A DNA stretch of 5,726 nucleotides from Pseudomonadota bacterium (GCA_021802595.1 JAJZRT010000276.1:1-5726), one strand, 5' to 3'; counted from the first letter of the stretch, positions 1 through 5,276 are shown. The notes: a model not told the origin generated them from the sequence alone. Numbers and translations: made by a program.

Positions 1-100
1 TCCGATCTCCTTGGCGTTCGTAAAAGGTGGCCTGTGCGGCCGCTTGCGAGGCAATCGCCACGCCGGCCATCACCAGTGCGACTCTGAATCGTGCATTCAT
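1..100 (-). CDS. Secreted beta/gamma-crystallin-like protein, N-terminal fragment
   Basis: The reading frame runs from an ATG at 100-98 off the left edge, so only 33 codons are visible. The start is supported by AGGAG on the minus strand (plus positions 107-111), six bases upstream. Residues 1-24 look like a Sec signal peptide: basic residues at 4 and 6, a hydrophobic stretch around 7-17, then small residues (SQAAAQA) suited to signal peptidase I. The mature protein would begin TFYERQGDR. A short hydrophobic strand carrying [FY]YE straight after the signal peptide is typical of the first Greek-key motif of bacterial beta/gamma-crystallin-like secreted proteins. These are small beta-sandwich proteins, some binding calcium, whose role is mostly unknown. 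The family call rests on about nine mature residues and is an inference; another small exported protein is possible. Transcription is divergent from the collagen-like gene. Confidence 0.6.
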   Translation of the reverse strand, partial: MNARFRVALVMAGVAIASQAAAQATFYERQGDR

Positions 101-400
101 TGCTGACTCCTGTAAGGGGGAAGCCGGAACCCGTGTCGAACCGGGTGATCGATCCGGCTCGGCACATCCGAACCCGCAATATGGCGCGCCGTCGGGGTCC
201 GGGTCTGTTCGCGAACGTACATAGCGGGCTTGTTAGCCCTTCACGCGATAAATCGCCGCTATGTTCGCCAGCGCACTGAATGGCGCGCGGCATTCGCTTA
301 CGCTATCGATCTACCGGGTGCGACATCCAAGTCGAGCCGGTTTCTCGCGGACGGCCTGATGCCCTTCGTGCCACGATTGACCACTTTAAAAGGATTGACC
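101..400. other. Divergent intergenic region with stem-loops
   Basis: These 300 bases separate the minus-strand crystallin-like gene from the plus-strand collagen-like lipoprotein and should hold both promoters. No convincing -35/-10 pair was found for either gene. Visible structure: a bulged stem-loop at 122-159 in the crystallin leader; a perfect 10-bp palindrome GTTCGCGAAC at 207-216; a small hairpin GGGCT-TGTT-AGCCC at 226-239; and GCGAT-AA-ATCGC at 244-255. An open frame continues in phase upstream of the lipoprotein from a TTG at 230, but it has no ribosome binding site and would bury the signal peptide, so it is not taken as coding. Confidence 0.6.
122..159 (-). promoter_or_regulatory. 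Bulged stem-loop in crystallin-like leader
   Basis: AGCCGGA (122-128) pairs with TCCGGCT (153-159), and the adjoining ACCCG (129-133) pairs with CGGGT (142-146). This gives a 12-bp stem with a 6-base bulge (147-152) and an 8-base loop. It ends 22 bases before the minus-strand start codon and 11 bases from the ribosome binding site. It would therefore lie in the 5' leader, where it could affect mRNA stability or translation. The pairing is seen directly; any function is inference. Confidence 0.3.
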
Positions 401-682
401 ATGAACCATACGCTACTGATTTCCGCCTTGCTCGCAACGCTCAGCCTGGCCGCCTGTGACAAGCCGACCGTCGTCAATGTGCCTGCCACGCCGGTCGCGG
501 TGCCCGGCCCCGCGGGTCCGCAGGGCGAGACCGGCAGCCAAGGCGCCACCGGCTATCAGGGCGAGACCGGCAGCCAGGGCGCAACCGGCTATCAGGGTAA
601 CGAGGGCGTCCAGGGCGCAACCGGCGAAACCGGTGAGACCGGCGATAAAACCACGGTAATCGTGGTGCCGGAAGCGAACTGA
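401..682 (+). CDS. Small collagen-like (Gly-X-Y) lipoprotein
   Basis: This gene encodes a 93-residue exported lipoprotein. The ATG at 401 follows AAAAGGA (388-394) by six bases. Residues 1-18 form a signal peptide ending in the lipobox LAAC, so Cys19 should be lipidated. Asp20 at position +2 is the classical E. coli signal for retention in the inner membrane, although Lys at +3 may weaken it. After a short linker (residues 20-35, rich in Pro and Val), residues 36-83 are 16 uninterrupted Gly-X-Y triplets, the collagen triple-helix pattern. Proline is scarce in the X and Y positions; Gln, Thr, Glu and Ala dominate, as is usual in bacterial collagens. A short tail, TTVIVVPEAN, is hydrophobic and beta-prone. 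The protein would be expected to trimerise as a short stalk on the membrane. The DUF3309 gene starts 28 bases downstream and may be cotranscribed. Its biological role is unknown. Confidence 0.85.
   Translation: MNHTLLISALLATLSLAACDKPTVVNVPATPVAVPGPAGPQGETGSQGATGYQGETGSQGATGYQGNEGVQGATGETGETGDKTTVIVVPEAN
524..595 (+). repeat. Two tandem 36-bp copies encoding a 12-residue collagen unit
   Basis: Bases 524-559 and 560-595 both encode GETGSQGATGYQ and are nearly identical at the DNA level; the visible differences are synonymous (for example caa/cag and gcc/gca). This is an in-frame duplication of four Gly-X-Y triplets. A partly similar third unit follows (GNEGVQGATGET). Such repeats can change copy number by slippage or recombination without breaking the frame. 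Confidence 0.85.
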
Positions 683-710
683 ATCCACTCATCCATTCGA
701 GGAGCGCCTG

Positions 711-866
711 ATGTTGGGAACGATACTGTTGGTCATCCTGATCCTGATGCTGCTCGGCGCCGTTCCGCGCTGGTCGCATAGCAAGAATTGGGGCTACGGT
801 CCCAGCGGCGGTTTGGGTTTGGTGCTGGTCATCGTCATCATCCTGCTGTTGATGGGACGGCTGTAA
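711..866 (+). CDS. DUF3309 family small membrane protein
   Basis: This gene encodes a 51-residue hydrophobic peptide. The ATG at 711 follows GAGGAG (699-704) by six bases, a strong ribosome binding site. It has two membrane segments, about residues 3-18 and 35-49. They are joined by a short polar loop containing W21, SHSKNW and GYGPSGG. The short loop with a conserved-looking WGYGPSG motif and the closing GRL are hallmarks of DUF3309, a family of about 50 residues common in Pseudomonadota. Its function is unknown. It lies 28 bases after the collagen-like lipoprotein and 66 bases before the phospholipase D-like gene, on the same strand. A hairpin of CGGCTG (889-894) with CAGCCG (906-911) sits in the latter gap. 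Family assignment is from motif recognition. Confidence 0.9.
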   Translation: MLGTILLVILILMLLGAVPRWSHSKNWGYGPSGGLGLVLVIVIILLLMGRL

Positions 867-932
867 CGGCTGGGTGCGTGCTAAGGTGCGGCTGAGGTAG
901 CCCCGCAGCCGTGCCTGCTTGATGGAGGATTG

Positions 933-2342
933 ATGGTTTCAACGACGCTGAATTCGTCGCGTTGGCTGCCGTATCTGCGGCATTGGCCAGCGGCTTTCCT
1001 GTTCGTGCTGGCCGGCTGCAGCAGCCTGCCGACCATCGTTCCCGACCTGGCGCGACGCCCCGGCCCGCCCGTGCAACTTGAAAGCGCGGGCGGGCCGTTA
1101 TCCGTTGCGCACAGCAAGGCGATCCTCGACCGGCTTGACGGCAGCGGCCAGAGCAATGGCCTCTTCGAGCGCCATCTGGCGCTCGAAGAGGCCATTGTCG
1201 GCAGCCCGCTGACCACCGGCAATCAGGTGCGCTTGCTGCAGGACGGTCCGGCCACCTACCAGGCGATGTACGCCGCCATCCTGGCGGCGCAAGACCACAT
1301 CAACATGGAAACCTACATCCTCGACGACGACGAGGTCGGCCAGCGCTTTGCGCAGGCCCTCATCGCCAAGCAGGCGCAGGGTGTTCAGGTCAACCTCATC
1401 CGTGACAGCGTGGGCACGCTCGGCACGCCCGCGGCCTTCTTCCAGCAACTGACCGACAGCGGCGTGCAGGTGCTTGAATTCAATCCCATCAATCCCTTGA
1501 TGTCGCGCAAGGAATGGACACTGAATCAGCGCGACCATCGCAAGCTGCTGATTGTCGACGGGCACACGGCGTTTCTTGGCGGCATCAACATCAGCAGCGT
1601 CTACTCCGGCGGCTCGTTCAGCCGTCACTCACGACACCCGCCCGACGGCGGCGTGGCGTGGCGCGACACCGACCTGCAACTGCAGGGGCCGGTGGTGGCC
1701 GAGTTGCAGAAACTGTTCCTCGCGACCTGGGAAAAACAGAAGGGCGAGCCGCTGCCCGAGAAGAACTACTTCCCGCCCCTCCAACACATAGGCCCGCACG
1801 TGGTGCGCGCGATCGGCAGTTCACCCGACGAGCCTTTCAGCCTGATCTATGCCACGCTGCTGTCTGCCATCACCAGCGCCGAAGTCAGCGTGAATCTCAC
1901 CAACGCCTATTTCGCCCCCGATCCGCAACTGCTCGACGCACTCGAAGCGGCCGCCGGGCGCGGCGTCGACGTGACCCTGATCCTGCCCAGCCAGACCGAC
2001 TCCTGGCTGGTGTTCCACGCCGGGCGCAACTACTACGACCGGCTGCTGCGCGCGGGGGTGAAAATCCATGAGCGGCAGGGCGTGATCCTGCATTCCAAGA
2101 CCGCGCTGATCGACGGCGTCTGGGCCACGGTCGGCTCGACCAACCTCGACTGGCGCAGTTTCCTGCACAACTACGAGTTGAATGCGGTGGTGCTGGGGGC
2201 GGATTTTGGCCAACAGGTACAGACGATGTTCGACAGGGACCTGGCGGCGTCCGAGACCATCACGCTCGAGCAGTGGCGGCGCCGCGCGCTCGATCTGCGC
2301 GTGAAGGAATGGTTCGCCCGGGTCTGGGAGTACTGGCTGTGA
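933..2342 (+). CDS. Phospholipase D / cardiolipin synthase-like lipoprotein
   Basis: This gene encodes a 469-residue member of the phospholipase D superfamily with two complete HKD motifs, H202-x-K204-x4-D209 (HRKLLIVDG) and H387-x-K389-x4-D394 (HSKTALIDG). Both are followed by the usual GG.N / GS.N element (FLGGINIS, TVGSTNLDWRS). Layout and length match bacterial cardiolipin synthases of the ClsA/ClsB type, which transfer a phosphatidyl group to phosphatidylglycerol or phosphatidylethanolamine through a phosphohistidine intermediate. Unlike ClsA, there is no N-terminal pair of membrane helices. Instead there is a signal peptide with lipobox LAGC, placing a lipidated Cys at 29 with Ser30 at +2. 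The enzyme is thus probably tethered outside the cytoplasm. GGAGGA (924-929) precedes the ATG at 933; the in-frame TTG at 930 is too close to that site. A related phospholipase or transphosphatidylase activity cannot be excluded. Confidence 0.85.
   Translation: MVSTTLNSSRWLPYLRHWPAAFLFVLAGCSSLPTIVPDLARRPGPPVQLESAGGPLSVAHSKAILDRLDGSGQSNGLFERHLALEEAIVGSPLTTGNQVRLLQDGPATYQAMYAAILAAQDHINMETYILDDDEVGQRFAQALIAKQAQGVQVNLIRDSVGTLGTPAAFFQQLTDSGVQVLEFNPINPLMSRKEWTLNQRDHRKLLIVDGHTAFLGGINISSVYSGGSFSRHSRHPPDGGVAWRDTDLQLQGPVVAELQKLFLATWEKQKGEPLPEKNYFPPLQHIGPHVVRAIGSSPDEPFSLIYATLLSAITSAEVSVNLTNAYFAPDPQLLDALEAAAGRGVDVTLILPSQTDSWLVFHAGRNYYDRLLRAGVKIHERQGVILHSKTALIDGVWATVGSTNLDWRSFLHNYELNAVVLGADFGQQVQTMFDRDLAASETITLEQWRRRALDLRVKEWFARVWEYWL
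1154..1197. repeat. Perfect 20-bp inverted repeat, 4-base loop, inside the PLD-like gene
   Basis: The left arm CAATGGCCTCTTCGAGCGCC (1154-1173) is exactly complementary to the right arm 1178-1197, with ATCT (1174-1177) as loop. It covers codons 74-89 (SNGLFERHLALEEAIV), between the lipobox and the first catalytic domain. Folded RNA would form an uninterrupted 20-bp, GC-rich hairpin. Confidence 0.95.
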
Positions 2343-2347
2343 GCTTA

Positions 2348-2386
2348 GGCCACGCCAACCAGCACGCCGTGATGGTTGGCGCGGCC
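2348..2386. terminator. Stem-loop just after the PLD-like stop codon
   Basis: GGCCACGCCAACCA (2348-2361) pairs with TGGTTGGCGCGGCC (2373-2386) over 14 positions with one A/C mismatch and an 11-base loop. It begins five bases after the TGA. There is no T-run on either side, so it is not a textbook intrinsic terminator. Its position between convergent genes suggests transcript-end processing or termination. Confidence 0.4.
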
Positions 2387-2461
2387 CGCTTCCCCCTCAC
2401 CCGGGACTGAATGCCGGCGCCCTTGCAGGGGTGTGCCTGGCACGGGACCGACCCCCCGACC

Positions 2462-2489
2462 CCCTTGAAACCGTGGTCGGTTGCAAGGG
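2462..2489. terminator. Stem-loop just after the LapA-like stop codon
   Basis: CCCTTG (2462-2467) plus AACCG (2469-2473) pair with CGGTT (2478-2482) plus CAAGGG (2484-2489). This is an 11-pair stem with one A/G mismatch and a TGGT loop. On the minus strand it starts eight bases after the TAA of the LapA-like gene. No T-tract follows, so it may be a weak terminator or a 3' stabilising structure. Confidence 0.4.
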
Positions 2490-2497
2490 TTCGAACC

Positions 2498-2965
2498 TTA
2501 TCGCGCGAGCGCGCGGTCGATCTTGTCGTCCATCTCGCCGACCAGGGCGGCCAGGCTGTTGGCGGCCTCGTCGATGGATTGCTTGGTCGACTGCGTCACC
2601 GTGTCCATGCGCGTGTCGACAGCCAGAATCACCCCGCGCAATTGCGCAAACTCCTGCTCGATCTGCGTGCGCAGTTCATTGATGCGCGAGGTTTCGGCAC
2701 TTTCCGCCAGTTTCCGCTGCGCTTGCAGTTCCTGATTGTGACGGCGCGACTCCATCAACATGTTGGTGCGCAGCGCCAGGGCATAGAGGACGAATAGCGC
2801 CACCAGGACCAGCGTGACGCCAAGCAGGATCACGCCCAACGGGCCCACGATATCGAATGCCACGAATGACAGCGTGGTGGGCTCGATGAGCACCGGCCAG
2901 TTGACCAGGGTGAAAACGCCCAGCAGAAACAATGCCACCAGGATGATTGCGCCGAGAAAATTCAT
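2498..2965 (-). CDS. LapA-like two-helix membrane protein with coiled-coil tail
   Basis: This gene encodes 155 residues. The ATG at 2965-2963 follows AAGGGG on the minus strand by about six bases. Two membrane helices, residues about 3-22 and 41-65, flank a short loop containing NWPVLIEPTTLSFV. This helix-loop-helix followed by a charged helix resembles the LapA/DUF1049 family, inner-membrane proteins that in E. coli act with LapB in lipopolysaccharide assembly control. Residues about 68-155 are polar and helix-forming, with many Gln and Glu and heptad-like spacing (about 74-110 and 120-152), which predicts a cytoplasmic coiled coil. The tail is longer than in classical LapA of about 100 residues, and no LapB neighbour is visible, so a LapA role is not established. 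The gene converges on the PLD-like gene and has 166 bases of its own upstream region. Confidence 0.75.
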   Translation of the reverse strand: MNFLGAIILVALFLLGVFTLVNWPVLIEPTTLSFVAFDIVGPLGVILLGVTLVLVALFVLYALALRTNMLMESRRHNQELQAQRKLAESAETSRINELRTQIEQEFAQLRGVILAVDTRMDTVTQSTKQSIDEAANSLAALVGEMDDKIDRALAR

Positions 2966-2990
2966 TACGTCCCCTTTCGATTATTAAAAA

Positions 2991-3008
2991 TGTACCTGTC
3001 ACAGTACA
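2991..3008. promoter_or_regulatory. TGTAC-N8-GTACA candidate operator upstream of the LapA-like gene
   Basis: The 18 bases carry the dyad TGTAC...GTACA, and inside it the overlapping dyad CTGT-C-ACAG. The site lies 25 bases upstream of the LapA-like start codon, next to an AT-rich stretch that includes AATAAT on the minus strand (2980-2985). AATAAT is a fair -10 match but too near the ribosome binding site to be certain. A regulator binding here could control the gene. No known regulator consensus is claimed. Confidence 0.3.
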
Positions 3009-3131
3009 AACAAGCGCTTCGGCATCGGTTGAAGTCGCGCCTCCGTAGATCAAACCCATTCAACATCGAGCCCGCGTCTCCCCGGGCGGCTCGGTCGTCG
3101 TTTCCGCTCAGCCCCGGCGTTTTGCGGACGC

Positions 3132-4103
3132 TTACTGCGATGTCTGCTGACGCAGATATTCACTCCGTTTCATGTCCATGTAGGCGGCTCGGTCGACTTC
3201 GCGCAATTGGCGGGGGTATTGTTCGGTGGCGCTGAACCAGCTTTGCAGGCGTTTCTGGAGCTGCAGCGGCGGCGCGGTGGCCAAGGCGCCAAGATAGGCG
3301 TCGATGGCGAGGTAGTAGCGCATGGTGTTGCGCTCCACCACGCCACGCATGCCACCGATGTGTTCTGGCTGGCCGCTGGATTGCTTGCCGGTCCGGGTGA
3401 ACCCTACCTTGCCGCTGCCTATGGTCGCCAGGTACGACTTCATGGCGAGTCGCCCCACCATCCCGTAATCATACGAATAGGTGAGGTGCAGAAAAGTCTG
3501 GCCGTTTCCAACCGGGACAGCCTGCAGCTGGATACGATAATTGCGGGTGCTCAGCGGCCCCTCCTGCGCATCGAGCTGGATATCCAGGTATTTCGCGGTC
3601 GCCGCGGCGACGCGATAGGAAAACTCGATGGGGTAGGCCTCCTTGAGCGGCTGAGGCGTTTTCTTGCCGATACTGACTGCCAGGGCGGTGGTCGACGCAT
3701 CGGTCGTGGCGCGGCAGTATTTGGTGTTGATATGCAGGATCAGCACGTCACACCATTGCTCCGGGCCATTCAGCGCCGCACTGACGGTGGGAAATGGATA
3801 GTTGACCAAGGCGTAGATGTCGCCCTTCAAATCGCTGGACGATTCGGCGGAGTCGAGGGAGAGCGGTCGCCGAAACGGGTTGTGATGGAGTTGCTCAGCC
3901 AGGGACGCGTATTTGGCGTGGAGCGATGCGGCGGATTGCGTGTCCGGCACCGAGGCAAAGGTCAGCCCCGCGCTGGAAAACGCGATTCCGGCGAGCCACA
4001 GCCGCGTCAACCAGGCCAACTGATTTTTCCGCAATGCGTATTCATCGGTCTTTGCCTGCTGCCTGTTGAGATGATCACCACGGCGTTCAGCTGAAGCTGC
4101 CAT
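3132..4103 (-). CDS. Exported conserved-type protein of unknown function
   Basis: This gene encodes up to 323 residues. The ATG at 4103 lacks a clear ribosome binding site, and its first 23 residues are polar. An in-frame TTG at 4034 (residue 24) would give a cleaner signal peptide (RKNQLAW, then a hydrophobic stretch, cleaved near residue 50), so the true start is uncertain. The mature protein has only two cysteines, C118 (QWCDVL) and C130 (TKYCRA), 12 apart, suggesting a disulfide in the periplasm. The region about 95-265 alternates beta-like segments with NYPFPTVSAAL near its start and a long helical stretch at the end. This is vaguely reminiscent of START/SRPBCC-type folds, but that is speculation. 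Residues 275-320 are helical and charged. The gene lies 19 bases downstream of the zinc-ribbon gene, so cotranscription is likely. I do not recognise a named family; no function is assigned. Confidence 0.75.
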   Translation of the reverse strand: MAASAERRGDHLNRQQAKTDEYALRKNQLAWLTRLWLAGIAFSSAGLTFASVPDTQSAASLHAKYASLAEQLHHNPFRRPLSLDSAESSSDLKGDIYALVNYPFPTVSAALNGPEQWCDVLILHINTKYCRATTDASTTALAVSIGKKTPQPLKEAYPIEFSYRVAAATAKYLDIQLDAQEGPLSTRNYRIQLQAVPVGNGQTFLHLTYSYDYGMVGRLAMKSYLATIGSGKVGFTRTGKQSSGQPEHIGGMRGVVERNTMRYYLAIDAYLGALATAPPLQLQKRLQSWFSATEQYPRQLREVDRAAYMDMKRSEYLRQQTSQ

Positions 4104-4122
4104 GCGTAGGCTGTCATGCCGC

Positions 4123-4332
4123 TCACCCCGGCCCCTGCATCAACCAGAGATGCCGCTTCACGCGCAGATTGCCTTCCCAGCCGCAGTCCATCGAGCGGCA
4201 GCGGAAGCGGCTGACCGTGATGAACATGCTTATGAGCAAATCAACGACCCGGCGTGGCACGCGGATCGCAGGGCCGTTGCAGCGAGGGCATGCGCATCCT
4301 GGAGAAGAATAGACCGTGGCCAGACGGGACAT
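4123..4332 (-). CDS. Small zinc-ribbon-like protein
   Basis: This gene encodes a 69-residue basic protein. Cysteines at 15 and 18 (CPRC) and at 45 and 50 (RCRSMDC) frame a ribbon-like core, RVPRRVVDLLISMFITVSRF; Cys13 is an extra. The spacing C-x2-C-x26-C-x4-C, with GWEG after the last cysteine, looks like a small metal-binding ribbon of a type found as short conserved hypothetical proteins in Pseudomonadota. The hydrophobic segment at 30-40 is too short and too close to the second cysteine pair to be a sure membrane helix. Its ATG overlaps the stop codon of the CsbD-like gene in the sequence TGATG, which implies translational coupling; AAGGA lies 12 bases upstream. The partner and substrate are unknown. 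Zinc binding is inferred from cysteine spacing only. Confidence 0.7.
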   Translation of the reverse strand: MSRLATVYSSPGCACPRCNGPAIRVPRRVVDLLISMFITVSRFRCRSMDCGWEGNLRVKRHLWLMQGPG

Positions 4333-4544
4333 CAGGCGTGGTCGTCCTTGTTCTTCTCTTCAAAGTCCTTGATTTGCTTCTCGGCTTCGTCCTTCGTGAC
4401 GCCATATGACTCCTGGATCTTGCCCATCAGCTGATCGCGCTTGCCGGCAATCACGTCGAGGTGGTCGTCGGTAAGCTTGCCCCACTGTGTTTTTACCTTG
4501 CCTTTGAACTGCTTCCAGTTGCCTTCTACGATATTCCAGTCCAT
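4332..4544 (-). CDS. CsbD family stress-response protein
   Basis: This gene encodes a 70-residue, highly charged, soluble protein that matches the CsbD family from end to end. It opens MDWNIVEGNWKQFKGKVKTQ, continues WGKLTDDHLDVIAGKRDQL, and closes with a lysine- and glutamate-rich helix after YGVTKDEAEKQI. CsbD proteins (E. coli YjbJ, B. subtilis CsbD) are abundant under general stress, and the biochemical role is unknown. The ATG at 4544 has an excellent ribosome binding site, AAGGAG, with six bases of spacing. A small bulged hairpin (4565-4582, GATTCGC with GCGGAATC) lies just upstream in the leader. A weak promoter candidate is TTGCGA (4696-4701) and AAACAT (4673-4678), 17 bases apart, with poor -10 agreement. 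The gene leads a probable transcript with the zinc-ribbon gene and the exported unknown. Confidence 0.93.
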   Translation of the reverse strand: MDWNIVEGNWKQFKGKVKTQWGKLTDDHLDVIAGKRDQLMGKIQESYGVTKDEAEKQIKDFEEKNKDDHA

Positions 4545-4801
4545 CTCAATCTCCTTGGGTTGGGGATTCGCTTAGCGGAATCGCCAATCGAACATCCTTC
4601 GTCGCAACCGCCTCGCACCGTGGGTGCGCCTTCCGCAGATCGGAAGGGAAGGGCGGTGATCGCCTGGGCCGCATGTTTAAAAACGCCCCATTGAATCGCA
4701 AGATTAGCCGCCTACCCAGGCGCAGTCTGTACGGTGGCGTACGTAGTGCGCGTTCGGTGATGGCCCGTACTGCCCGGGCGCGAGCCTGATGCGGAATCAG
4801 C

Positions 4802-5185
4802 TCAAGCCTTCTGGATCCACAGAATGCACCAGCCATTGGGACTGATCTGGCCTTCGACCACCTTGCAGGTATTCGATTCGGCGATGAAATGCAGACATCC
4901 GTCGCATTTCTGGTCACCCTTCGGCTGATCCTGGTACTGCACACTGGCCTGTGACGATTTCCCCGGCACGCCCGGGGCAGCTGCGTCTGGAGTGGCGTCC
5001 GTGCCACTGGCGGTAGAATCGGCCGGGGCAGCACCGGTTGCGTTTTCGTCTTTCTTGCCACAGCCAAAAAGTGCGGCCGGCAACAGCAGACCACAGCCCA
5101 CTGCCAGTGCGCCGCGCAACACCACCCTGCGCGGCGGAATTTCTTCGTTCTGCTTCTTGTTGCCTTTATCGATATCCTGATTCAT
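4802..5185 (-). CDS. High-potential iron-sulfur protein, Tat-exported and probably lipid-anchored
   Basis: This gene encodes a 127-residue precursor of a HiPIP, a small periplasmic electron carrier with a [4Fe-4S] cluster cycling between +3 and +2. The cluster ligands are C94 and C97 (CDGC), C107 and C120, followed by the family ending SPNGWCILW; Tyr84 (VQYQDQPKG) is the usual conserved tyrosine. The N-terminus has a twin-arginine motif, R19-R20-VVLR, then a hydrophobic segment (25-40), consistent with export of the folded, cluster-loaded protein. That segment ends in LFGC, a lipobox at Cys42, so the protein may stay membrane-bound. Residues 48-78 are a flexible linker rich in Ala, Ser, Thr, Asp and Pro. 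The ATG at 5185 follows AAAGGAG by six bases. An in-frame upstream extension to 5281 is rejected because the promoter lies across it. The redox partner is not visible here. Confidence 0.92.
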   Translation of the reverse strand: MNQDIDKGNKKQNEEIPPRRVVLRGALAVGCGLLLPAALFGCGKKDENATGAAPADSTASGTDATPDAAAPGVPGKSSQASVQYQDQPKGDQKCDGCLHFIAESNTCKVVEGQISPNGWCILWIQKA

Positions 5186-5234
5186 CTCAAACTCCTTTGG
5201 CTTTTTGATCTGACGGGCGGTCAACCCCCTGGCG

Positions 5235-5276
5235 TCACCACCCGCCGGGCTGCAGGAGGATGGTGGTGAGACCACC
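5235..5276 (-). promoter_or_regulatory. Alternative hairpins in the HiPIP leader
   Basis: On the minus-strand RNA, GGTGGT (5276-5271) can pair with ACCACC (5267-5262) across a 3-base loop. The same middle segment, extended as TCACCACC (5269-5262), can instead pair with GGTGGTGA (5242-5235). The two pairings exclude each other. The loop of the second contains CCTCC, which could also touch the AAAGGAG ribosome binding site. The first segment is at the predicted transcript start, so whether it is transcribed whole is uncertain. Confidence 0.35.

Noticed and set aside
230..400. In-frame 57-codon extension upstream of the collagen-like lipoprotein
   Set aside because: It would begin at TTG without a ribosome binding site and would put a long polar stretch before an otherwise perfect lipoprotein signal.
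1098..1628. Minus-strand open frame of 176 codons inside the PLD-like gene
   Set aside because: It lies opposite a gene with intact catalytic motifs. Its partial likeness to the sense protein is explained by the 20-bp inverted repeat.
1514..2071. Plus-strand open frame of 185 codons in another phase of the PLD-like gene
   Set aside because: Arg- and Pro-rich out-of-frame translation across the catalytic region of the real gene; it has no support of its own.
2481..2500. GGTTCGAACC, resembling a tRNA T-loop
   Set aside because: The flanking bases do not form a five-pair T-stem, and no acceptor, anticodon or D arm is found around it. It is a 10-bp palindrome next to the 3' hairpin of the LapA-like gene.
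2676..3059. Minus-strand 127-codon frame overlapping the LapA-like gene
   Set aside because: It is out of phase with a well-supported membrane protein that has its own ribosome binding site.
3207..4094. Plus-strand open frame of 295 codons antisense to the exported unknown gene
   Set aside because: It is rich in Gly, Arg and Ala with no domain, signal or ribosome binding site. The minus-strand frame has a signal peptide and balanced composition, so the plus frame is a GC-rich shadow.
4546..5094. Minus-strand open frame of 182 codons overlapping the HiPIP gene
   Set aside because: It is out of phase with the HiPIP frame, very rich in Arg and Pro, and carries no motif; a shadow frame.
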